Positions 19,743 through 29,540 of a stretch of 64,000 nt of DNA are shown one piece after another (within the stretch, counting starts at the first letter, position 1; every line of letters starts with the position of its first letter). Both the position numbers and the translations under genes were made by a program. The DNA comes from Rhizobium giardinii bv. giardinii H152. GTDB taxonomy: Bacteria > Pseudomonadota > Alphaproteobacteria > Rhizobiales > Rhizobiaceae. Location of the stretch: the NCBI RefSeq assembly GCF_000379605.1, contig NZ_KB902578.1, positions 594,291 to 658,290 on the forward strand. The letters run 5' to 3'. The notes under the pieces were generated by a model. That model made no database searches and had not been told where the DNA came from. It saw only the letters and a list, made by a program, of their open reading frames with translations.

Positions 19743-20441
19743 TTATGGTGCCCAGTAAACCTGAAGCGGAGACGAGGCCCGGCGCAACATCGCCCGGATC
19801 GGCATCTCCGCCTCGTCGCCGGGCGCTTCTGCCTTGGCAAGAACCTCTTTCTTGCCGTTGCCTTCGATATGGAGCACGAGAAGCCGCGCGTCCTCAAGGC
19901 TGGAGAAAGTGAATGTCAGGCGCGGCTCGCCAGCGCCTTCGGCTTCCATCGTCATCACGCCGCGCGGCGTGGCGGGGTCGAGCGCCTCTGCGAGGCGGGT
20001 ACCGCCGGGAAAGAACGAAGCGGTATGGCCGTCGCTGCCCATGCCGAGGACAGCGACATCGAAGGGACGGCCGATAGAGGCCGTCTGCTTGGCTGCAGCT
20101 GCAGCCGCAGCTTCCGCGGTCGGCGCCGGATAGTAGAGCGGCTCAAGCCTAGCGGCGGCGGCGGCATCGATCAGCAGATTGTCGCGAACGAGCTTCTCGT
20201 TGGAGCGGTCGCTGTCGGGGGCAACGAAACGCTCATCCACCAGCGTTACGACTACTTTGGACCATTCGATCGGCTTGCCGGAGAGCGCCTTGAAGAAGGC
20301 CTTCGGCGTTGAACCGCCGGAGACGGCGATGCAGGCTTGCCCGCGCGTGGCGATGGCCGCGGAGAGCGCCGAGGCCACGGCGCCGGCCAGCCCTTCGGCA
20401 AGGGCGGCACCGCTATCGAAAACATGCATCGTAGCCCTCAT
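19743..20441 (-). CDS. pgl: 6-phosphogluconolactonase
   Basis: 232 residues, DevB/NagB-like lactonase that opens 6-phosphogluconolactone to 6-phosphogluconate. Motifs: IAVSGGSTPKAFFKAL, VVTLVDERFVAPDSDRSNEK and LGMGSDGHTASFFPG with the catalytic Asp/His. The start ATG 20441 has GAGGG right behind the zwf stop (10 bp gap); a second ATG at 20429 is possible but lacks this spacing. An alanine run near residues 108-115 is a linker. Middle gene of zwf-pgl-edd. Confidence 0.96.
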   Translation of the reverse strand: MRATMHVFDSGAALAEGLAGAVASALSAAIATRGQACIAVSGGSTPKAFFKALSGKPIEWSKVVVTLVDERFVAPDSDRSNEKLVRDNLLIDAAAAARLEPLYYPAPTAEAAAAAAAKQTASIGRPFDVAVLGMGSDGHTASFFPGGTRLAEALDPATPRGVMTMEAEGAGEPRLTFTFSSLEDARLLVLHIEGNGKKEVLAKAEAPGDEAEMPIRAMLRRASSPLQVYWAP

Positions 20442-20451
20442 GCCGTTGCCC

Positions 20452-21927
20452 TCAGATCACTTCATGCCAGGTACGGCCGTCTCGCTCGATCAGCGCGATC
20501 GCCTGGCTCGGACCCCAGGTGCCGGCCGTATAGGCCTGAACCGGCTGGCCAACGGCTTCCCAGGATTTCAGGATCGGATCGACCCACTTCCATGCGGCCT
20601 CGACCTCGTCGCGGCGCATGAACAGGGTCTGGTTGTTGCGCACGACATCGAGCAGCAGACGCTCATAGGCATCGGCGCTGCGGGCATTGAAGGCTTCCGC
20701 GAAGGTCATGTCGAGGGAAACGTTGCGCAGACGCATGCCGCCCGGACCGGGGTCCTTGATCATCAGCGACTGCTTGACGCCTTCGTCCGGCTGCAGGCGG
20801 ATGATCAACTGGTTGGCGGCGATGCGACCGGCCGCTTCGTCGAAGATCGAGTGCGGGATCGGTTTGAAGCTGACGACGATTTCCGACATGCGGCCCGCCA
20901 TACGCTTGCCGGTGCGGATATAGAAGGGAACGCCCGCCCAGCGCCAGTTGCTGATCTCGGCCTTGATGGCGACGAAGGTCTCGGTGTTAGAGACGCCACC
21001 CTCAAGTTCTTCGAGGTAGCCTTTCACCGCACCGCCGGCGGAGGCGCCCGCCTTGTACTGGCCGCGCACCGTCAGTCTTTCGACATTGCTGGGGTTGATC
21101 GGTTTCAGCGCGCGCAGCACCTTCAGCTTTTCATCGCGCACGGCTTCCGCGTTCATCGATGGCGGCACCTCCATGGCGACAAGGCAGAGAAGCTGCAGGA
21201 TATGGTTCTGCACCATGTCGCGGAGCGCACCGGCCTTGTCGTAATAGCCCGCGCGGCTCTCAAGCCCGACGGACTCCGCCACCGTGATCTGCACGTGATC
21301 GATATAGGAGGAATTCCACAGTGGTTCATAAAGCGTGTTGGCAAAGCGCAGCGCCATGAGGTTCTGCACGGTTTCCTTGCCCAGATAGTGGTCGATACGG
21401 AAGATCTGTTCTTCCTTGAAGACCTTGCCGATCGTGTCGTTGAGTTCGAGCGCGGAAGCGAGGTCGCGGCCGATCGGCTTTTCGACGACGATGCGCGTCA
21501 TCTTGGTGATCAGCTTGTGGTCGCGAATCTTTTCCGAGATGTCGCCGAAGATGGCTGGTGCGACGGCGAGATAAAAGGCGCGGACCCGGTCCTTGCCTTC
21601 GTCCAGCAGCTGCTTCAACTGGTCCCAGCCATTGTCCGATTTGGCGTCGACTGGAACGTAGAAGAGGCGGTCGGTGAAAATCTTGACCTGTGCCTCGTCA
21701 TACTCGCCCTGCTTGAGATGCTCCTTGAGGGCGTCCCGGGCGAATTTACGGTATTCCTCGTGGCTGAGAACGCTGCGCGACGCGCCGATAATGCGGGTCG
21801 GATTGCTCAGTTGGCCGTCCAGCTGGCGATGATAGAGGGCCGGAAGCAACTTGCGCTCGGCAAGGTCGCCGGTGCCTCCGAAAACCACATAGTCAAAGGG
21901 TTCCACAGGAATGATCTGGCTACTCAT
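20452..21927 (-). CDS. zwf: Glucose-6-phosphate 1-dehydrogenase
   Basis: 491 residues, full length. It oxidises glucose-6-phosphate to the lactone with NAD(P)+. VFGGTGDLAERKLLPALYH is the nucleotide-binding fingerprint, RIDHYLGKETVQNLMALRFA holds the substrate-binding and catalytic His/Lys, and VEKPIGRDLASA is conserved. First gene of zwf-pgl-edd. The 94 bp before it includes an AT-rich stretch (21961-21980) where its promoter should lie; I see no confident operator. It supplies NADPH and feeds the Entner-Doudoroff route from AglA-derived glucose. Confidence 0.97.
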   Translation of the reverse strand: MSSQIIPVEPFDYVVFGGTGDLAERKLLPALYHRQLDGQLSNPTRIIGASRSVLSHEEYRKFARDALKEHLKQGEYDEAQVKIFTDRLFYVPVDAKSDNGWDQLKQLLDEGKDRVRAFYLAVAPAIFGDISEKIRDHKLITKMTRIVVEKPIGRDLASALELNDTIGKVFKEEQIFRIDHYLGKETVQNLMALRFANTLYEPLWNSSYIDHVQITVAESVGLESRAGYYDKAGALRDMVQNHILQLLCLVAMEVPPSMNAEAVRDEKLKVLRALKPINPSNVERLTVRGQYKAGASAGGAVKGYLEELEGGVSNTETFVAIKAEISNWRWAGVPFYIRTGKRMAGRMSEIVVSFKPIPHSIFDEAAGRIAANQLIIRLQPDEGVKQSLMIKDPGPGGMRLRNVSLDMTFAEAFNARSADAYERLLLDVVRNNQTLFMRRDEVEAAWKWVDPILKSWEAVGQPVQAYTAGTWGPSQAIALIERDGRTWHEVI

Positions 21928-22021
21928 GAGAAATCTCGATCTCGTTCTGGTCTGGGGAGCTTATAATCTAATCGATTTAAAAGCGCTAGGGTGCGATGCA
22001 ATAAAATGACAGGCACGGCTT

Positions 22022-23308
22022 TTAGAATTTGTCGCGCAAGGCATACCAGCTGAGCGCAAGGAACAAAAGCACGGAACGGAACCGCGTGCCGCCCGGAAAG
22101 GCAGGAATGTTCAGATCCCGGAAAAGTTCGAGATCCGAACGGTTGCCGGTCACGAGGTCGGCATAGAGCTTGCCACAATAGTTTGACAGCATGACGCCAT
22201 GGCCGGAATAGCCGCCGATCGAGGTGACGCCGGGCATGACTTCGCGCACGAAGGGCTGTCGCGGTAGGGTGATGCCGACCGAGCCGCCCCAGGCATGGGT
22301 TATGTCGATGTTGGCCAGCGACGGGTAGATTTCCGCGATCTGGCGGCGGATATGGTCGGTGATATCGCGCGGATTGTCGGCCGTATAGGCTTCGCGCCCG
22401 CCAAACAGCAGCCGACCGTCCTTGGATTTGCGGAAATAGCGCACGACAAAGCGCGAATCGGCAACGGCCTCGCCGCCGGGCAGCACGTCCGGGAAATCGC
22501 TGAGGACTTGTGTCGCGCCGATGAAGGAGCGGATCGGCATCACATGCCGCGCCGTCACCGGCTCGAGATTGCCGATATAGCCGTTGCAGGCGATCAACGC
22601 TCTTTCCGCGCGGATGTTGCCCCTGTCGGTTTCGATGACGATCCGGCCATTGCTGTGGTTTATTTTCAGCGCCCTGGTCTTCTCGTGCAGCGAGGCGCCG
22701 GCCAGCGCTGCCTGCCTCGCCAGGCCGACAAGCAGCTTCATCGGCTGGATATGCCCGGTGCCGGTGTCGCGGATACCGAAGAGGTAACGCGTCGACCCCA
22801 GCCGGGCGACGGTTTCGTCGCGATCCATGAAGCTTTGATGTGGGTAACCGTAGCGAGAGGCGACGATCTCGATGCTGTCGCGGTAATCCTTCTCGAGGCT
22901 TTTCTTGTGAGAGACGTTGAGTTGGCCGGGAACATATTCGATGTCGATGCCATGCGTGGACGCAAAGGCGAGAAGGTATTTCTTGGCGTCCTCGGCGAGA
23001 TCGAACAAAGCCTTCGATCGCGCAAAACCAAGCGAATCCTCAAGTTCCTCCGGCGACCAGCGTTGGCCGGTGCCGAGCTGCCCGCCATTGCGGCCGGAGG
23101 CTCCGTCGCCGAAGCGGCAGGCGTCGATCAGCGTGACGCGAACCCCCTTCAGGGCGAGATTATGGGCGGCCTGCAGGCCGGTGAAACCGCCGCCGACAAT
23201 CGCCACGTCGGTCTCGATCGAACCGGACAGTGCCGGATATTCCGGCCGCTCTGGCACGGTGTCTTCATACCAGCAGATCCCCGGCGAGATCGGGCTTTGC
23301 CAAGGCAT
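22022..23308 (-). CDS. FAD-dependent oxidoreductase, gamma-glutamylputrescine oxidase-like
   Basis: 428 residues of the DAO/PuuB group. The FAD site is near residue 35 (VAIVGGGFTGLQAAHNLAL), with ASGRNGGQLGTGQRW close behind, the C-terminal flavin motif SIGGYSGHGVMLSNYCGK, and the N-terminal WY of PuuB-like proteins. In the Puu pathway this enzyme oxidises gamma-glutamylputrescine to the aldehyde. The gene follows a PuuA-like glutamine synthetase by 16 bp on the same strand, which supports the same role here, although other gamma-glutamylated amines are possible. A polyamine importer lies 14 kb away. Confidence 0.85.
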   Translation of the reverse strand: MPWQSPISPGICWYEDTVPERPEYPALSGSIETDVAIVGGGFTGLQAAHNLALKGVRVTLIDACRFGDGASGRNGGQLGTGQRWSPEELEDSLGFARSKALFDLAEDAKKYLLAFASTHGIDIEYVPGQLNVSHKKSLEKDYRDSIEIVASRYGYPHQSFMDRDETVARLGSTRYLFGIRDTGTGHIQPMKLLVGLARQAALAGASLHEKTRALKINHSNGRIVIETDRGNIRAERALIACNGYIGNLEPVTARHVMPIRSFIGATQVLSDFPDVLPGGEAVADSRFVVRYFRKSKDGRLLFGGREAYTADNPRDITDHIRRQIAEIYPSLANIDITHAWGGSVGITLPRQPFVREVMPGVTSIGGYSGHGVMLSNYCGKLYADLVTGNRSDLELFRDLNIPAFPGGTRFRSVLLFLALSWYALRDKF

Positions 23309-23324
23309 GGCTTAACCTTTCCGG

Positions 23325-24761
23325 TCAGACATTGAGAAGCAGGAATTCGCGTTCCCAGGGGCTGATCACCTGCATGAAGGTTTCGAATTCGCCACGCTTC
23401 ACACCGGCATAGATGGCAATGAATTCGGGGCTGAAGACGTCGGCGAAGGCCGGTTCCGATTCGAGCAGCGAAACGGCCTCGAGCAGGCCGCGCGGCAGGT
23501 CGATGGTGCCGTCATTGACCGTGTCGTCGGATGGAGCAGATGGTTCCAGCGCCTCCAAAATGCCGAGATAGCCGCAACCGAGCGAGGCGGCCAGCGCGAG
23601 ATAGGGATTGGCGTCCGAACTAGGCAGCCGGTTTTCGACGCGCCGTGCAACCGGCTCCGAAACCGGTACGCGGAAGGCCGTGGTGCGGTTGTCGTATCCC
23701 CAGGCATTGTTGACCGGCGCCGACATGTCGGGCGTCAGACGGCGATAGGAGTTCACATAAGGCGCCATCATCGACAGCGCCTTCGGGACATATTTCTGCA
23801 TGCCGCCGATGAAGGAGAAGAATTCCTTCGATGCCGAGCCGTCGGCGTTGGAAAACAGGTTGCGTCCCGTATTGACCTCGATGACCGACTGATGGATGTG
23901 CATGGCGGAACCGGCCTGCGCCTGCATGGGCTTGGCCATGAAGGTCGCATAGATGCCGTGTTTCAGAGCAGCCTCGCGGATCGTCCGCTTGAACATGAAG
24001 ACCTGGTCGGCAAGTTCGATCGGATCGCCATGGCGCAGGTTGATTTCGAGCTGTGCCGGGCCTTCCTCGTGAATCAGTGTGTCGATCTCCAGCCCCTGCT
24101 TTTCCGAGAAATGATAGATATCGTCGATCAGTTCGTCGAATTCGTTGACACCGGCAATGGAATAGCCCTGACCGCCTTGAATGGCGCGTCCGGAGCGGCC
24201 TTTCGGCGGATGCAGCGGATAATCGGGGTCCTCGTTCTTGGCGACCAGGTAGAATTCGATCTCCGGCGCGACGACCGGCTTCCAGCCTTTCTGCTGGTAG
24301 AGGTCGAGCACATGCTTCAGGACGTTGCGCGGCGTATAGGGCACGTTCTCGCCCTTCGACCCGGCAATGTCGCAGATGACTTGCGCCGTCGGATCCGTTT
24401 CCCATGGAACGACCGACAGGGTCGAAAGGTCCGGAACCAGCTTGATGTCGCTGTCACGGGAATCATAACGGAAGTTGCCGGTCTCCTCCGGGTACTCGCC
24501 GGAAATCGTATGACGATAGATCGCCGAGGGCAGGGCGAGCGACGTGTTGGAGGTGAATTTCGAAGACGGCATCATCTTGCCGCGCGGAACGCCGGCAATG
24601 TCGGGCGTGATGCACTCGATATCCTCGATACCGCGGATTTTCAGCCAGTCTGCGGCTTCCTTCCAGGTCTTGACACCACGGGCGGATTGCAATGCGGGGG
24701 GAATTTTTGAAGTCTTGCTGGTCTTTGATGTGTGTTGGGCAATGCTTCTTCTGGCAGGCAT
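23325..24761 (-). CDS. puuA: Glutamine synthetase family, gamma-glutamylputrescine synthetase-like
   Basis: 478 residues with the glutamine synthetase fold. ITPDIAGVPRGKMMPSSKF opens the N-terminal beta-grasp domain; the catalytic domain shows VAPEIEFYLVAKNED (metal ligands), EEGPAQLEINLRHGDP, AGSAMHIHQSV and NRLPSSDANPYLALAA. It lacks the adenylylation-loop Tyr region of GlnA-I, and sequence and partner fit PuuA, which couples glutamate to putrescine with ATP. The first 25 residues (SIAQHTSKTSKTSK) are a polar tail; start ATG 24761 is not certain. Upstream gene of the two-gene unit; divergent from the flavoprotein gene at 24936. Confidence 0.8.
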   Translation of the reverse strand: MPARRSIAQHTSKTSKTSKIPPALQSARGVKTWKEAADWLKIRGIEDIECITPDIAGVPRGKMMPSSKFTSNTSLALPSAIYRHTISGEYPEETGNFRYDSRDSDIKLVPDLSTLSVVPWETDPTAQVICDIAGSKGENVPYTPRNVLKHVLDLYQQKGWKPVVAPEIEFYLVAKNEDPDYPLHPPKGRSGRAIQGGQGYSIAGVNEFDELIDDIYHFSEKQGLEIDTLIHEEGPAQLEINLRHGDPIELADQVFMFKRTIREAALKHGIYATFMAKPMQAQAGSAMHIHQSVIEVNTGRNLFSNADGSASKEFFSFIGGMQKYVPKALSMMAPYVNSYRRLTPDMSAPVNNAWGYDNRTTAFRVPVSEPVARRVENRLPSSDANPYLALAASLGCGYLGILEALEPSAPSDDTVNDGTIDLPRGLLEAVSLLESEPAFADVFSPEFIAIYAGVKRGEFETFMQVISPWEREFLLLNV

Positions 24762-24935
24762 AAATCACCGGTTTTGGGTTCGGGTGGGCCATCATAGCCG
24801 GAGTTTGGTAATTGGCTAGGGTGAAAACCGGGACTTGCCATCACGCACAAGCTGTATTTGTGAACGCCATGGAACGCCAGCGATTGACTTTCAAGCCGCC
24901 GCCCGGAAAAGGAAGGCGAAACAGGATCGGATGCC

Positions 24936-26120
24936 TTGGCTGAACAATATGACGTGGTGATAATCGGCGCGGGTGCTGCCGGCATGATGGCAGCGATCGA
25001 AGCGGGCAAGCGTGGCCGCCGGGTGCTGGTGATCGACCACGCCAGGGCGCCGGGTGAAAAGATCCGCATCTCGGGCGGCGGGCGCTGCAACTTCACCAAT
25101 ATTCACGCGAGCCCGAAGAGGTTTCTCTCGGCCAATCCGCATTTCTGCAAGTCGGCGCTGGCACGCTACACGCCGCAGGACTTCATCACGCTGGTCGAAC
25201 GCCACGGCATCGCCTGGCACGAAAAGACGCTTGGCCAGCTCTTCTGCGACGACAGCGCCAAGGACATCATCCGGATGCTGCTGTCGGAAATGAAGGAAGC
25301 CCGAGCCGTGTTGCGGTTGGGGGTGCAGGTTCAGTCCGTCGACAAGACACTTTCCGGTTTCCGCGTGGTGACAGGGGACGGCGCGATCGACGGCTCTGCG
25401 CTGGTCATTGCCAGTGGCGGCAAATCGATCCCGAAAATGGGAGCGACGGGTTTTGCCTACAGGATTGCCGAGCAGTTCGGCCTGCCTCTGGTCGAAACCC
25501 GCCCGGCGCTGGTGCCGCTGACGCTTGACCCGGCGCAACTGGAAAGCCTGAGTGCGCTCGCGGGCGTTGCCGTCGACGCGGAGGCGCGCTCCGGCAAGAC
25601 GGTGTTCGAAGAGGCCGTTCTGATCACCCACCGCGGCCTGAGCGGCCCGGCCATCCTGCAGATTTCCTCCTATTGGCGCGAGGGCGGCGGCATCCGGCTC
25701 GGCCTGTTGCCGCGTGTCGATGTTGCAGCGCTGCTTAAGGCTGCGCGCCGCGACAATGGCCGGCAGGCGCTGCAGACGGCGCTTGGCGAACATCTGCCAA
25801 AGCGCCTGGCGCAGTTCTTTGCCGAGACCGCCGGCCTGATCAACCGGTCGCTTGCCGACCTCTCCGACAAGGTGATCGACAGTTTCTGTGCCGGCATAAA
25901 GGATTGGACCATCACGCCGGCCGGCTCGGAAGGCTACCGCACCGCTGAAGTAACGCTCGGCGGGGTAGACACAAAGGCGCTCGATTCCCGCACGATGCAG
26001 GCACGCGAAGTGCCTGGCCTTTATTTCGTTGGCGAATGTGTCGACGTCACGGGCTGGCTTGGCGGCTATAACTTCCAGTGGGCGTGGGCGTCGGGTTTTT
26101 CCGCGGGCCAGGTTGCGTAA
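24936..26120 (+). CDS. YhiN/HI0933-family NAD(P)/FAD-dependent oxidoreductase
   Basis: 394 residues. Dinucleotide site directly at the N-terminus (YDVVIIGAGAAGMMAAIEAG), then GEKIRISGGGRCNFTNIH, ALVIASGGKSIPKMGATG and the C-terminal ECVDVTGWLGGYNFQWAWAS, which together define the HI0933/YhiN flavoprotein family. Members are widespread and mostly uncharacterised; some are listed as aminoacetone oxidases without good proof. The start is TTG 24936; the ATG at 24931 is out of frame, and the FAD motif begins five codons later, so TTG is very likely correct. Divergent from puuA with 174 bp between. Confidence 0.85.
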   Translation: MAEQYDVVIIGAGAAGMMAAIEAGKRGRRVLVIDHARAPGEKIRISGGGRCNFTNIHASPKRFLSANPHFCKSALARYTPQDFITLVERHGIAWHEKTLGQLFCDDSAKDIIRMLLSEMKEARAVLRLGVQVQSVDKTLSGFRVVTGDGAIDGSALVIASGGKSIPKMGATGFAYRIAEQFGLPLVETRPALVPLTLDPAQLESLSALAGVAVDAEARSGKTVFEEAVLITHRGLSGPAILQISSYWREGGGIRLGLLPRVDVAALLKAARRDNGRQALQTALGEHLPKRLAQFFAETAGLINRSLADLSDKVIDSFCAGIKDWTITPAGSEGYRTAEVTLGGVDTKALDSRTMQAREVPGLYFVGECVDVTGWLGGYNFQWAWASGFSAGQVA

Positions 26121-26342
26121 CCAACCCCAGAAAGGCCGCGCTCACTTCAGCCATTGTTAAGATATCTGGCGGAACCTGTTCCCGAGCTGGCACGACGGCC
26201 CGCGGACGTGTGAGATGGCTTTTCGGAGAATGAATCAGAAAAGTGACATTTTTTCTCTTTCGTGTGCCGTTGCAACACGAAGCGGGCTGGCGGTTCGGAT
26301 CATCCGAGTCTATCGTTGCTTTGGTCGAAAGGACATAATGCC

Positions 26343-26498
26343 ATGAACCAGTATCGCAGCCGTTCCGCAGCTCGCGCAATCGCTATTGCGAAAGCCGACG
26401 AAAGCAAGACGCGAAAGGCCATGCTGATCCGCGTCGCCGTCATCGCACTCGGTGCTCTCACGGCACTCTCGGCGCTTCCCTCGTTCTGGTCCTTCTGA
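26343..26498 (+). CDS. Small hypothetical membrane protein
   Basis: 51 residues (MNQYRSRSAARAIAIAKADE start). The first 25 are basic and polar, the rest is one hydrophobic helix (MLIRVAVIALGALTALSALP) ending SFWSF. ATG 26343 has AAGGA about 10 nt before it. The frame is open back to 26262, but those residues look random. I recognise no family. It may be a single-pass inner-membrane peptide or a spurious reading; its neighbours give no hint. Confidence 0.45.
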   Translation: MNQYRSRSAARAIAIAKADESKTRKAMLIRVAVIALGALTALSALPSFWSF

Positions 26499-26847
26499 AA
26501 CCAGGTTTTAAGAGCGCAGTTCCGAGTAGCCCACTCCTGCACGCGATCGTCTACGCCCAGACTTCACCGGTGCCGCCAGACCTAAGCGGACGTGTCGCTT
26601 TTGGCGCCAGTGAAACGAAATAAGTCGTATTTATTCAAATATTAATTCTTGCTGTTGAAGAATGCGCCACAACGGAGTCTGCCGTGATCTCGCCTATGGG
26701 GATGAGCGGGTCATGCAATGAATGCCTGGCAGGCTGGCGGCGTCACGCCGTATGGTTTTCAAGTCAAATCATCAGCTTGTTTGGCGCACCGGGAAAGCTC
26801 GTCGAGCTTGTGGAGGGCGGTTGCAGGCTGCGAGCCAAGGTGCGTCC
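26499..26847. other. Long leader before the first chemoreceptor
   Basis: 349 bp without a supported gene. An AT-rich stretch at 26621-26660 (around AAATATTAATTCTTGC) is the most promoter-like part. I found no strong inverted repeat or terminator. The chemoreceptor frame stays open back to 26722 but without receptor-like sequence. Confidence 0.4.
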
Positions 26848-29376
26848 ATGTTCATCGACAAGATTCTTGCCCGCTTCAAAATCCAGACCAAGGTGCTCTT
26901 GTTCATCCTGCCCTTCGTCGTCAGCATCTGCGCTGTCGGTATCACCGGCCTCTATGCGTCAGGGTTGCTGCAGGGGCGGATGGAAATCTCCAACAGCGTC
27001 CTGCAGTCGCTGAGCGGCTTCAAGGATGTCTATGCCGGCATGAATGCCTTCCTTCAGAACACGTCGGACGAAACCCGGCAGACGGTCGTTGCGAAGCTCG
27101 AAGCGCAGCAAAAGGTCCTCGCAGACACGCTGTCGCAGGTAGTGGACGATGAGGGTCGCCAGCAGTTGCAGCAGGCCGTCGAGGGCAGCACGAAGATCGG
27201 CGATCGCGTCGGGCAGCTCTGGACGCTTTATGAGAACGAAGTGAGCCTGCGCAAATCCATCACCGCAAGCCTCGGCGAACTGCTGGGCGAGCAGATGAAG
27301 GTGCTGGAGGAAGCGACCAAGATGGAGCGTGGTGTCCGTAAGGACGAGGAGGCCGCCAAGTCGCTGCTGCGCGAAGCCGAGCGCTTGACGTCCTCCAGCG
27401 ATATGCTGGTTTCCTTCAATTCGAAATTCGGTAGGGCCGCCAATGCTGAAGACAAGATCAAGGTCGCGGCCGATTCCTATGGTGACATGACCAAGGTGCT
27501 GCGCAAGATCAGCTCCGGCCTGCCGCAAAACCAGAAAGCGGTGGCCGAAACCTTCAAGAAGACGATTGGCGAGATCAAGGCGCTGATCGACGGCGGCGAC
27601 AAGAGCGACGAAACGGCGGCCGCCATCGGCAAGCTCTTGGCACGCTTCCGCCAGACGAGCATCCAGCTCCACACCGCCGCGGGCCTGAAGATGCGCGAGG
27701 CGACGGCGACGTTCGGCAAGCTCGACGCACCGCTCGTCAAGGCCGGTACCGTGCTGGCGGATACCCGCAAGCTCGTCAACTCGGTCTATTCGATCCGTAT
27801 CGCTGCGGCGAGTTTCCTTGAAAATTCCAATCAGGAAGGGCGCGAACGTCTTACCCGCGAGTTCACTGGGATGGAGAAGGACATTCAGAGCCTTGCCGGA
27901 ACCGCCGGCGATCTCGAATTCTTCTCCAGGCTCGTCAATGCCTTGAAGCCGATCATCGCCAAAATGAACGGCGACAGCGCCGCGCTGGTCGATATCAGCC
28001 AGAAACGCCAAGCCGAATTTACGGCGGCTGCCGCCGAGATCGACAACATCTGGGGCCAGCTCACTGCCTTTGCCGAAGGCCAGAAGACAACGGCATCGGT
28101 TGAACGCGACAAGGCAAACCAGGTTTCCGTTTTCGCAACCGTCGTCGGTATCCTGATTGCGCTGCTGGCCGGCGGGGCGCTGGTCCTGACGCTAAAGGGG
28201 CCGATCGGCCAGATCACCGCGGCGATGCGCCGGCTTGCCGATGGCGCGCTCGACACGTCGATCGACGGCGGTGCCCGCCGCGACGAGATTGGCGACATGG
28301 CCCGCGCGCTTGGCGTCTTCAAGGAAAACGCGCTGTCGAAAGTCCGCATCGAGGCCGAGAGCGAAGAGCAGCGCGCCCATGCGGAAGCCGAGCGCCTGCG
28401 CAACGATGCGGAAAAGCAGGCGCTCGACAGCCAGATCGATTTCGCCGTCAGCCAGCTTGCGGCCGGTCTCGGCCGCCTGGCGCAGGGCGATCTCTCCCAG
28501 CAGATCGACACGCCGTTCACCGGCCGGCTCGAGCAACTGCGCATGGACTTCAACGGCTCGCTGATCCGCCTTCAGGACACGCTCGTGCAGATCCGCGACA
28601 ACGCGATACTGATCCAGCGCAGTGGCAACGACATGCATGCCTCTGCCGACTCGCTATCGAAGCGCACCGAGGCGCAGGCGGCCTCGCTTGAGGAAACGGC
28701 GGCCGCCGTCGACCAGATCACCGTTACCGTCCGCTCGTCGGCTGAACGGGCGCATGAGGCCAATGTCGCCGTGACGCACACGAAAAAGAGCGCCGACAGC
28801 TCGGCGGTCGTCGTCAGCAACGCGATTGCTGCCATGGGGCGCATCGAGGACGCCTCGCGCCAGATCGAGCAGATCATCGAAGTCATCGATGAAATTGCCT
28901 TCCAGACCAACCTGCTGGCGCTGAATGCCGGCATCGAGGCAGCGCGCGCCGGCGATGCGGGCAAGGGCTTTGCGGTGGTTGCCCAGGAGGTTCGCGAACT
29001 CGCCCAACGCTCGGCGGGAGCCGCCCGCGAGATCAAGGGGCTGATCAACAAGTCGACCGCCGAAGTGAGCTCCGGGTCGCAACTTGTCCAGGAGACCGGT
29101 GCGGTGCTGGCCTCGATCAGCCAGCAGATCGTCTCGGTCAGCAGCCATGTCGAGATGATTGCGACCGCAAGCCGCGACCAGGCGGCGGCGCTGCACGAGG
29201 TGAACGGCTCGGTCAACCAGATGGACCAAATGACCCAGCAAAACGCCAACATGGTCGAGCAGGCAACCGGTGCCAGCCGACAACTCGCCAACCAGGCCGA
29301 CACGCTGATGATGCTCGTCGAACAGTTCCGCCTGGAGCCGGCAATTGCCACTCGACAGGTCGGCCGCGCCGCCTGA
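26848..29376 (+). CDS. mcpZ: Methyl-accepting chemotaxis protein with large all-helical sensor (McpZ-like)
   Basis: 842 residues. Helix 1 at about 15-35 ([20 protein letters not shown]), a periplasmic region of about 390 residues that reads as all alpha-helical, helix 2 at about 426-450 ([18 protein letters not shown]), HAMP, then the methylation and signalling helices with the hairpin tip [18 protein letters not shown]. The sensor is far longer than a four-helix bundle or Cache domain. It recalls S. meliloti McpZ, for which a novel helical fold has been reported; that match is from memory. No C-terminal CheR-binding pentapeptide is seen (ends RQVGRAA). ATG 26848 follows AAGG. A terminator at 29399-29427 follows. 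Confidence 0.85.
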   Translation: MFIDKILARFKIQTKVLLFILPFVVSICAVGITGLYASGLLQGRMEISNSVLQSLSGFKDVYAGMNAFLQNTSDETRQTVVAKLEAQQKVLADTLSQVVDDEGRQQLQQAVEGSTKIGDRVGQLWTLYENEVSLRKSITASLGELLGEQMKVLEEATKMERGVRKDEEAAKSLLREAERLTSSSDMLVSFNSKFGRAANAEDKIKVAADSYGDMTKVLRKISSGLPQNQKAVAETFKKTIGEIKALIDGGDKSDETAAAIGKLLARFRQTSIQLHTAAGLKMREATATFGKLDAPLVKAGTVLADTRKLVNSVYSIRIAAASFLENSNQEGRERLTREFTGMEKDIQSLAGTAGDLEFFSRLVNALKPIIAKMNGDSAALVDISQKRQAEFTAAAAEIDNIWGQLTAFAEGQKTTASVERDKANQVSVFATVVGILIALLAGGALVLTLKGPIGQITAAMRRLADGALDTSIDGGARRDEIGDMARALGVFKENALSKVRIEAESEEQRAHAEAERLRNDAEKQALDSQIDFAVSQLAAGLGRLAQGDLSQQIDTPFTGRLEQLRMDFNGSLIRLQDTLVQIRDNAILIQRSGNDMHASADSLSKRTEAQAASLEETAAAVDQITVTVRSSAERAHEANVAVTHTKKSADSSAVVVSNAIAAMGRIEDASRQIEQIIEVIDEIAFQTNLLALNAGIEAARAGDAGKGFAVVAQEVRELAQRSAGAAREIKGLINKSTAEVSSGSQLVQETGAVLASISQQIVSVSSHVEMIATASRDQAAALHEVNGSVNQMDQMTQQNANMVEQATGASRQLANQADTLMMLVEQFRLEPAIATRQVGRAA

Positions 29377-29398
29377 GCGGAGCCGAACGATATTCCGG

Positions 29399-29424
29399 TG
29401 CCCGGCCTCGCGGTCGGGCATTTT
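29399..29424 (+). terminator. Terminator after first chemoreceptor
   Basis: TGCCCGGCC (29399-29407) pairs with GGTCGGGCA (29412-29420), one G-T wobble, loop TCGC, then TTTT. It separates the two chemoreceptor genes. Confidence 0.8.
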
Positions 29425-29540
29425 AGTTTGGGAAATGCTCTTCATATTACTCGAAAAGCCCGCAATTGCTGGATTTCTCACCATTTTTTAAGGCTTTCAA
29501 TTTAAGAGTATTAGAAATTTCTCACTTTGAGGGCCATGCG

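Noticed and set aside
20179..21966. Plus-strand frame of 595 codons over zwf
   Set aside because: Fully antisense to zwf, which has all catalytic motifs; no homology-like pattern in the shadow.
21961..21980. Short palindrome AATCGATT before zwf as an operator
   Set aside because: Only 8 bp and centred on a common AT-rich promoter stretch; not enough information to call.
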